NCBI GenBank assembly: GCA_001839685.1
Contig: MLAK01000947.1
Coordinates: 1 to 34,300 of the forward strand
DNA length: 34,300 nucleotides
Direction: 5' to 3'
Source of the DNA: Tritrichomonas foetus
Taxonomy: Eukaryota; Parabasalia; Tritrichomonadida; Tritrichomonadidae
In this document: in pieces, positions 27,741 to 34,300 of the stretch
How positions within the stretch are numbered: position 1 is the first letter of the stretch
Layout: every line of letters starts with the position of its first letter
The notes under the pieces: model-generated
Database searches by the model: none
Seen by the model: only the letters and a program-made list of their open reading frames with translations
Told to the model about the DNA's origin: nothing
Made by a program: the position numbers and the translations under genes

Positions 27741-30329
27741 ATGGAGCAATCATCCCTACAATATACGGCTAAAGCAATTGAAGAAGCAGCAATATCGATG
27801 TCAAATGGCCCGATAGAATTACAACAAGCTGCGTCAGCTTTCATTTTGGAATGGCAAGAGACTCCAAATTGTGAAAAACTTGCTTTTTCTATTTTAGGAA
27901 ACTCAAATAACCAATTTACTTGTTATATTTGTTGTGTTGTGATTTACAATGTTATAAAAGATCATTATTTGAATTTTAGTCTTGATTATCAAAAGCAATG
28001 TCAACAAGAAGTTATTAATCATATATCTAATCAAAAACATTCATATATCGTGATTCAAAAGCTAAATTCTATTTCAATTCTTATGGGATTATTATCATGG
28101 TCTTCATTTTGGGAAAACTTTCCTATGATTCTTTATCCACAAATAAATTTCAATCACAGAGGACTTGTAGATTTAATACAACAAACTGCATTTGAAATTG
28201 AGAATTCTAATTTTATTGATGGAAAGTGTAGATCATCATTAATTCAATTATATAATAGCCATATTTTAACTTTCTTCCCAATGATTTTTGAGCATTTAAT
28301 GAATGTAGATGAAATTGATCTAATTTATTCTGTACTAGCTTCATTGATTTATATTGCTCCTGTCGAGCTTTTTGACAATAATTTTATGATCGAATTTTAC
28401 CAAAATTCATTGCACAATGAATTTCAGATTCAACAACTATGTTTATCATTTTTCACTCAGATATTAAATCAAAGATCATATCTAAGTTCATTGTTAACTA
28501 AAACTGCAGATTTTGTGATATCATATTATATGTCATTAGGGGCAAATCAAGTAACATTTTTCGATGAAAAACATTATGAGTTCCTTCTTGCTTTTTTAAA
28601 AAATTCACCAATCCTCTTAAAAACCAACAATGTCAATGACATTAGCCTTCTTTTTACCTATACATTAGCTAATAAAGAAATGGTGGCAAAAAATTGCTAT
28701 GCTTTTTTTGATTTATGGACAAGGTTGGTTCAAAACAAAGATTTTTCACCGATATTGGAAGGACTTACTTTTGATCATTTTTATCAGCTCTTGAATATTA
28801 TCGAAGTAGGTGCCAATGAATATGGAATAATCAAATCTTCTAAATTCAAAAATTTTTATTGTAAAATGTTTTTACTATTTCCTAACCAAATTTTGGGAAT
28901 AATACATAACGCAAATATTGACTTGAACATAGTGTATTTGTTTTGTGGCTCAACATGGAAAGTTTTATCTCAGCATAAAGAAACTTTATATCATTTGTTA
29001 TTTGATTGTGTATTCCAAAATGGTGTGAATACATGTGATTCTTTATATTTTGCTATGTCATCATATATTCTAAATGACAATAATTTAGATAAATTCACAG
29101 TAATTACTAATTATTGCATTAAAGTCATTCAAAGTAATATGTATTATTTACCTGCAGTATTTGCACTACATTCACTGGTCAAAACTAATCACATATTTTT
29201 TAAAGATCTTTGTTTATCATTATCAACTTTTGTATTTGAAAATATTAACAATCTAATTAATCATGATTTATTTTTACAGTATTTTGAGATTATTTGTCAA
29301 TCAATTCACAAAAATATGTTGGTTTTGCACCAAATAGAAGTATTTGTCAAAACTACCATTAATAGCAATGGACTAAATATAAAAACTCATTTCGAAATAT
29401 GGGAATGCTTATCTATCAAAAAATTTCTTTCGTCTGCCTTTTTACCATATTTTTTGAACCTAAGGAGTCTATTAATTCAAGAATGGATGCATGATGAAGA
29501 GTTAATGAAACATTATTTTGAACTGATCAGTTTATTTTCAATCAAACTGAAACAAAGATGTATCGAAGAGATCCTTACTTTAATTAGATGCATATATGAC
29601 AAATTTGAATTATATGAGTATTTATTTATGCTTATTGGAAAATATAGACATCATGTTCAAGAATTTGAAGTCTATATCGATGAATTTTTGAAAATTTTGA
29701 TCATTCCTTTTCTTTCACAGGGGTGTATTTCGGAAAGTTTCATCTTTATGATTTCACAATTTTCTATTGATATCGTCAGCAACCTGTCTTTGTTATCTTA
29801 TCTTCTGGTATCGGTGAGAGACACAAAGTGTGAAATAACTAATGCTTCAGTTGAATGTCTCAAAATTCTTATATTGCATCTGAAACCTGATGATTGTTCC
29901 TTGTTCTTTCAAAACTATAGAAGATGTATATTGTCTTCCATATTCTCTTGTTTATTAGATATGCTACATTATGATTCACTTACCAAAATTGCTACACTCC
30001 TTGAATGTATTTTTATTAAATCTCAGGACGATCCGCTATTTTCAATTGAGTTTAATGACGAAATTCTCATATACACTGACGGGAAACCTTTTGAAGTTAT
30101 CAATTTATTTCAAAATTTGATGATTTTTGCAGTCACTAAGCAAAGCATTTTATTCAAACAAAACTTAAAAGATATGATAATCAACTTAAATCGAATGACT
30201 CCAAAAGGAATCAAAATAATTGAAGATGAAAGATGTTCTGATACAGATTTAAATGTTCTTTTAGAAGATAATCACAATAATGAGACTGAAGCAGTTATTA
30301 TCGGAATAAATGATCTTTCAATTTCCTGA
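27741..30329 (+). CDS. Probable karyopherin (exportin / transportin-3-like)
   Basis: 862 residues, all alpha-helical, without membrane segment or signal. The start shows the importin-beta N-terminal pattern: AIEEAAISMSNGPIELQQAASAFILEWQ, then CEKLAFSILGNSNNQFTCYI and CCVVIYNVIKDHYLNF, i.e. a helix bundle ending in the 'A...i...ik..w' repeat, followed by LLSWSSFWENFPMIL. The rest is HEAT-like repeats, rich in Leu, Ile, Phe and Asn, to the acidic C-terminus. Such proteins carry cargo through nuclear pores with Ran-GTP. Length fits the exportin/transportin-3 class (about 850-1100). The N-terminal region supports the superfamily; the subtype is inference. A generic HEAT protein is the alternative. 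The promoter carries M3-like and initiator elements. Confidence 0.65.
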   Translation: MEQSSLQYTAKAIEEAAISMSNGPIELQQAASAFILEWQETPNCEKLAFSILGNSNNQFTCYICCVVIYNVIKDHYLNFSLDYQKQCQQEVINHISNQKHSYIVIQKLNSISILMGLLSWSSFWENFPMILYPQINFNHRGLVDLIQQTAFEIENSNFIDGKCRSSLIQLYNSHILTFFPMIFEHLMNVDEIDLIYSVLASLIYIAPVELFDNNFMIEFYQNSLHNEFQIQQLCLSFFTQILNQRSYLSSLLTKTADFVISYYMSLGANQVTFFDEKHYEFLLAFLKNSPILLKTNNVNDISLLFTYTLANKEMVAKNCYAFFDLWTRLVQNKDFSPILEGLTFDHFYQLLNIIEVGANEYGIIKSSKFKNFYCKMFLLFPNQILGIIHNANIDLNIVYLFCGSTWKVLSQHKETLYHLLFDCVFQNGVNTCDSLYFAMSSYILNDNNLDKFTVITNYCIKVIQSNMYYLPAVFALHSLVKTNHIFFKDLCLSLSTFVFENINNLINHDLFLQYFEIICQSIHKNMLVLHQIEVFVKTTINSNGLNIKTHFEIWECLSIKKFLSSAFLPYFLNLRSLLIQEWMHDEELMKHYFELISLFSIKLKQRCIEEILTLIRCIYDKFELYEYLFMLIGKYRHHVQEFEVYIDEFLKILIIPFLSQGCISESFIFMISQFSIDIVSNLSLLSYLLVSVRDTKCEITNASVECLKILILHLKPDDCSLFFQNYRRCILSSIFSCLLDMLHYDSLTKIATLLECIFIKSQDDPLFSIEFNDEILIYTDGKPFEVINLFQNLMIFAVTKQSILFKQNLKDMIINLNRMTPKGIKIIEDERCSDTDLNVLLEDNHNNETEAVIIGINDLSIS

Positions 30330-31109
30330 GTGTTAAAAATGGCAGATAGTTAAGATTTATTTTTGCCATGTTTTCAATTTTGATGACACTTTTCAGTAGA
30401 TTATTTAATAATTGGATATATTTTAGTCATCTATATTTGACTTGATTCAATACTCAGAAAAATATCATTGTCAAATGGCAATAAGTTAGTCAAAAAAGTC
30501 ATAACTTTTTTAAAAAAAATAGAGAACGCACGCATTCTTTTCATATAATAGTGAATACCGGTATCTAGATAGAAGTTGCTTCATTATCTTTATTAATGAT
30601 GTAAATTCTTCAATTATTAGTACTTTCATATGTCATGCCATAAATAGCTCACTTATGATGGAATGGGAAAGATCTAACTCAAATTTTTCTTTGTTAAAAT
30701 TTTTCAAGTATACATTAAGTATTATATGCTATAAAACCCTTGATCAATATAAATGGAATGATAAATGACTATAATAGATTGAATGTCAATTGAAATGCAA
30801 TTTCAATGAAATATTGGAAATATTATGTTATCAAAAAGTGAATAAAATGCTGTCATTTAAAAAAAAGTCAAGATTTGTAATTCATTTTTCTGTGCTTTTT
30901 GAAAAAAGTAAATAATAATCTAACAATATTTAGTGACTAAAGTGAATTCATAACTTTTATTGATTATTATATCATGCCTATGCTCTCTAATCATATCGGA
31001 GAAAAACATCAACAATGATAATAATTTGACGTTCCAAAACATATTTGCTTTTTTTCCATTTCCTTGCCTTATCCATTTATAAGCAATGTCATTGATATAT
31101 ATTTATCAA
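30330..31109. other. Convergent intergenic, nothing recognisable
   Basis: 780 bp of AT-rich DNA between the 3' ends of the karyopherin-like gene (+) and the small minus-strand gene. There are no coding frames of note, no exact GAAAAAGT and no repeat that I can see. Confidence 0.6.
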
Positions 31110-31634
31110 CTAGCTCCATAATATTGGAAGTGGTTCAGTAGATGGTGATAAAGCTTTCATTCCAATGAAAGTTTTTTCTGAATTAGGAGCATTTCTCAAC
31201 ATGAATAAGTTTGCATTGAAACCTTCATTGAATCTGGTTGCTCTTTTAACATGTTGGCGATATTTCCTTTTTGAATTTTCAATTCTATTTTGTCTAAAAT
31301 CTTTCAATCTAAACAATTCTCCTCTTAAATTGTGATTCATACAGTTAATTATTTTGTCCTTTGTTTCATCTCGATTGAACAAATGCATTATCCTTGTTAA
31401 GGAACTTGGATTACATTTTTTATGAATCAATAATAAAAAATCGTTTTGACCGATTCCATAATGTTCAAAAGTATTGTTAGGTGTTATTATATTTCCTTTT
31501 GAGACTAAAAGCCAGTTGGAAAGTTTCATTGATGTGGGCAAAATATGATCAAGCGCCGAAACCATCATGGTTTTCTTGATTGCAACTTTCTTGAAGAATG
31601 CATTAGGGATGCATACAAAAATATGATAGTCCAT
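31110..31634 (-). CDS. Small protein with possible N-terminal ubiquitin-like fold
   Basis: 174 residues from ATG 31634; the frame stays open for 23 more codons, but only to TTG, and the initiator lies inside that extension, so I choose the ATG. Residues 1-70 suggest a beta-grasp (ubiquitin-like) domain: IFVCIPNAFFKKVAIKKTMM as a first hairpin, VSALDHILPT as helix, WLLVSKGNIITPNNTFEHYG and NDFLLLIHK as the later strands, where ubiquitin has 'L.y.Gk.L.d..tL..y.I....tl.lv'. The rest is basic and helical (RQNRIENSKRKYRQHVKRA) with a short end PLPILWS. There is no C-terminal GG, so conjugation is unlikely. No family name is recognised. An initiator TCACA gives +1 at 31652. Confidence 0.6.
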   Translation of the reverse strand: MDYHIFVCIPNAFFKKVAIKKTMMVSALDHILPTSMKLSNWLLVSKGNIITPNNTFEHYGIGQNDFLLLIHKKCNPSSLTRIMHLFNRDETKDKIINCMNHNLRGELFRLKDFRQNRIENSKRKYRQHVKRATRFNEGFNANLFMLRNAPNSEKTFIGMKALSPSTEPLPILWS

Positions 31635-32188
31635 TTTATATGTTAACTCTGTGAAAGTTGGGTTTGAAGTAAAATGATGTGAATACTTTGATTTAGTCAC
31701 CAAATCGAAATTTCACTACTTTATAAATGATATAAATCATTGAATAATTAACACGCTTTTTGAATTCCAAAACTCGATGTGTTTTTGAAGTTGACTATTT
31801 TCTCTGATAAAAAGTAGAGTATATATATTATTTATATATAATGCCTGAATGTCAAAATTTCAAGTAGACATGATAGATTATAATTTGGTATATTTCCAAG
31901 ATGATCTGACTTGAATTTGATGAAGATTAATTCTAATCATATGAATACTCAATTATATTCAGAAATAAGAAAACCAGGGTTTACTGTCAGATAAGTCGAA
32001 AAATATTTGTCTCCTTTCAATTCGTAAAAAAATTTGATTGTTATCAAAAAGTCACAAACCTAAGCCCAGGTGAAAAAGTCTTTAGTTCATGAAACATGTA
32101 ACATATAAATGGTTATTTTCATGATGATATATAATAGGGTTCTTGATATTTCTTGATGCTAATGAGACAATTGATATCTTTTGTTTTA
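31635..32188. other. Intergenic with an orphan GAAAAAGT
   Basis: AT-rich DNA upstream of the small minus-strand gene. GAAAAAGT at 32072-32079 (+) is not followed by a gene (the next ATG is followed directly by TAA). The mariner-like element starts at the right end. Confidence 0.5.
31650..31654 (-). promoter_or_regulatory. Initiator (TCACA) of the small Ubl-like gene
   Basis: TCACA on the minus strand, +1 at 31652, leader of 18 bases to ATG 31634. It supports the internal ATG rather than the longer frame. Confidence 0.45.
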
Positions 32189-33398
32189 GGGTTCGCACTT
32201 ATGCCCAAAATGATTTTGAAAATCGAAAATCGTGGGCACAAGGATTTATAGGTAATTTAGCATTTTATAGCACATGTCTTTTTTAATCATTAAGGGGGTT
32301 TTCTAACCGCCAAAAAAAAGTGCGCATAAAATCCTTATTATCAAAAAAACGGAGAAGACCTCTGCGCTGATCTCTTGCAGAATAACTCACTACGAACCAA
32401 GCTTTTATATATTTATTTACCGAGTCGATCCAAATTTTACAGCTGAAAATTAATTTTTCAAATTTCCTCAAATCGATAAATCTTAATTTTCGGCTCTATT
32501 TCGTTTTAGNATTTCCGGCGTAATTGATGTTTGTATGGATGTCAAAACATTTGGCTCAATACTCACGGAGTTATTTTTCGTTTAAAATTTCGATTTTAAA
32601 AATAATCGCCACAACCATTTAAATTCAGTAAACGCCACTAAATAATCACATAACATATCCTTTCAAATTAATGTGTATCAGAAAAATTCAACATAAAAGA
32701 AATTTCAAAAATTCGATTAATTTATCTCATAAAAATATTGTTTATTTCTAAATATTTATATGCGATAATTCTGTTTTAGATTCTTACTTTGTCTTTTTTC
32801 TTTGTCCCTTCCATTCTTCTTTGAGCTTTTCTTCCATCATTTTTAAAATCTTCCAATACTGATATACCCGAAATGTTGTTTAATTATTTTATCCACTGCT
32901 ATATAAGAAGATATTCAAAATTGGGAACGATTTGTCGGTGAAAGTTTGGTTGTACAACTTCTATCTTCCTTTTATTTCTTATTTTTAATACATATGACGA
33001 TAGAATAAATTTGACAGACAACCCCTTAAGAAAATTTTTCAGTTTTTGTGATAAATTGTTTTTCTTATGATCTACACAATCCATTTTAATATCCCAATTC
33101 AAAATGAATTTTCTTTTTTGAAAATGCTGGGTTTTCACCTATAGAAAAAGTTCGATTATTCATTATTTTTATGTTTTGATTTTTCATAGTTTATTTGGTC
33201 GTTACATGCCACTCGTGTTTTTCCCTGAGGAATACGTATGCGAATTAGCTAGATAATCTATTCTATTCTATTAAAGATATATAACTTATAGCATACTTAG
33301 GAGGAGGGATTCTTAAGTTACAAAGATGCCCTATTTATTCTGATTTTTCTCAAACCTTGGGCATAATTTTTGCAACCCTTGGGCACAAGCGCGAACCC
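32189..33398. mobile_element. 1.2-kb TA-flanked terminal-inverted-repeat element (mariner-like, non-autonomous)
   Basis: gggttcgcacttatgcccaa (32189-32208) and, inverted, gggttcgcgcttgtgcccaa (33398 to 33379) match at 18 of 20 positions, the two differences being transitions. Both ends are flanked by TA (32187-32188 and 33399-33400), the target duplication of the Tc1/mariner superfamily. Frames inside are short (32283-32471 and 32899-33138, both minus) and show no transposase motif, so it is probably a non-autonomous or gutted copy. A second 'tgggca' copy lies just inside each terminus (gtgggcacaagg near 32227; ttgggcataat near 33357). One unread base (n) is at 32510. A GAAAAAGT at 33144-33151 lies inside. 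Confidence 0.65.
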
Positions 33399-33463
33399 TA
33401 TGATATAAACTCCAATTCATTATACTTGATATCAAATAAAAACTTAAAAATATAAGTAAGTAA

Positions 33464-33502
33464 TTTAAATTATTAATCATTAGTTTAAATTATTAATCAT
33501 TA
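33464..33502. repeat. 20-bp tandem duplication at a gene end
   Basis: tttaaattattaatcatta occurs at 33464-33482 and 33484-33502, a period of 20 bases. The second copy covers the stop codon and last codons of the surface-protein gene. Confidence 0.7.
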
Positions 33503-34300
33503 AAATTCATATCTTCTTCAAAATTTCGCGCAAATGGATCATCTTGATCAGATGATTCTTGGTAATTATATGTTGCAAGAATGTTTTCTTGTGTAAACAT
33601 TGAAGTTGCTGTGAAATCAGTTTGTTCATCAGTTCCACTAAACATTATAGACGCTGTTGTTTCCAATTCATGTTCTTCGGCACTTTCAGTAGTTTCTTTC
33701 TTCTTTTTCATTAAAAATACAATGATTAAAACTAACGCAATGGCAATTGCAAGAATAAGTCCAATTACAATTCCTACAATTGCACCAGTTCCCATCTTTT
33801 TATCAGTTTCTTGTTTGTTATCACTATCATCTCCTCCTCCAATAGAAGAATTATCAGAAAATACGAGCGATTCATCTGAAACTTTTGTTTCAAAATGATC
33901 AGAATTGGTTTTGAGCGCTGTTTCTTTCGCTGTTGGTATTATATCGTCTGAAGAATCAAGTGTTGATTCAATTTTCTCTGGTAATGATTTGGAAGAAGTT
34001 GGTGCATTAGAAAGTGTAGATTCAATTTTCGTTTGAGAACTTTCAATCGACTGTGATAATTGAGCATGACTCGATGATTCTGTTTGGATCGAGGAAATGT
34101 CATTTGATATGATTGGAGTTTCAATTTCTATTAGAGGAGTATTAGTTTCAGGAACAATTTCTTCCGTTATAATCCTGGTTTTAGAGACAGGTGGAACATG
34201 CTCTTCAGTTGTTACAATTTCTTCGCTTGCTGTTGGTGTAACGATTACTTCGGTTGGTATAGCAATCTCTTCTGTTGGTATAGCAATCTCTTCTGTTGGT
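33493..34300 (-). CDS. Type I surface membrane protein, C-terminal part (runs off the window)
   Basis: 268 residues before the TAA at 33495-33493; the frame is open to the window edge, so the N-terminus is missing. From the edge inward: PTEEIAI repeats, then a Thr/Ser/Glu/Pro-rich stalk (EIVTTEEHVPP, KIESTLS, KIESTLD), a Gly/Asp patch, one membrane helix (GAIVGIVIGLILAIAIALVL), a KKKK stop-transfer cluster and a cytosolic tail of about 70 residues ending DPFARNFEEDMNFND. The layout, the GAIVGIVIG helix and the acidic tail are typical of trichomonad surface proteins such as the BspA-like leucine-rich proteins; a leucine-rich ectodomain beyond the edge is inference. The tail Tyr in ATYNYQ could be a sorting signal. 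The frame includes an internal Met just before the helix, which should not be taken as the start. Confidence 0.8.
   Translation of the reverse strand, partial: PTEEIAIPTEEIAIPTEVIVTPTASEEIVTTEEHVPPVSKTRIITEEIVPETNTPLIEIETPIISNDISSIQTESSSHAQLSQSIESSQTKIESTLSNAPTSSKSLPEKIESTLDSSDDIIPTAKETALKTNSDHFETKVSDESLVFSDNSSIGGGDDSDNKQETDKKMGTGAIVGIVIGLILAIAIALVLIIVFLMKKKKETTESAEEHELETTASIMFSGTDEQTDFTATSMFTQENILATYNYQESSDQDDPFARNFEEDMNFND
34238..34300 (-). repeat. 21-bp coding tandem repeat (PTEEIAI)
   Basis: At the right edge two units of 21 bases encode PTEEIAI PTEEIAI, followed by the degenerate PTEVIVT and PTASEEIVT. The array probably continues beyond the window as part of the stalk of the surface protein. 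Confidence 0.65.

Noticed and set aside
33493..33795. A 100-residue protein starting at the Met before the membrane helix
   Set aside because: The same frame continues upstream without a stop to the window edge with typical stalk composition; the Met is internal.
1..34300. Introns, tRNA genes, CRISPR arrays
   Set aside because: I found no trichomonad 3' intron consensus (ACTAACACACAG), no tRNA T-arm-like GGTTCRA in a foldable context, and no regularly spaced short repeats.

Overview
The window is AT-rich eukaryotic DNA, almost certainly from a trichomonad (Parabasalia), most likely a Tritrichomonas-type species. The evidence is compact intronless genes on both strands, short 5' leaders with TCA(C/T)(A/T) initiator elements 9 to 23 bases before several ATGs, UAAA-type signals at gene ends, and typical trichomonad families: a multi-membrane class III cyclase-like protein, a CAMK/SNF1-like kinase, an initiator-binding-domain-like protein, giant coiled-coil proteins and a type I surface protein with a short acidic tail. 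The species call is inference.

Layout. 378-1931 (-) is a probable SAPS-type (PP6 regulatory subunit) helical-repeat protein, divergent from a 1651-residue coiled-coil protein at 2346-7301 (+). 7655-8791 (-) is an acyltransferase-3 membrane protein with one in-frame TGA. 8861-9956 and 11770-12865 are two nearly identical 1096-bp terminal-inverted-repeat elements in opposite orientation, bracketing an HMG-box gene (10637-11500, -). 12866-15699 is a long gene-poor stretch. 15700-17106 (-) is a protein kinase. 17425-17961 looks like a coding relic. 18450-23054 (+) is a 1534-residue PAS/cyclase-like membrane protein with altered catalytic residues. 23612-25327 (+) is a probable initiator-binding-domain transcription factor. 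26193-27557 (+) is a basic coiled-coil protein and 27741-30329 (+) a probable karyopherin. 31110-31634 (-) is a small protein with a possible ubiquitin-like fold. 32189-33398 is a TA-flanked mariner-like non-autonomous element. 33493 to the right edge (-) is the C-terminal part of a surface membrane protein.

The genes form no obvious operon or pathway. Recurrent themes are signalling (kinase, cyclase-like receptor, SAPS), transcription (HMG-box, initiator-binding protein) and cytoskeleton-like coiled coils. Two promoter grammars are visible: initiator elements, in one case with two M3-like sites, and a recurrent (TATA)GAAAAAGT octamer in front of at least four genes. The most notable points are the paired inverted elements around the HMG gene, the GAAAAAGT motif, the degenerate cyclase, the predicted factor combining an IBD with a possible SH2-like region, and a degenerate repeat running the length of the giant coiled-coil protein.
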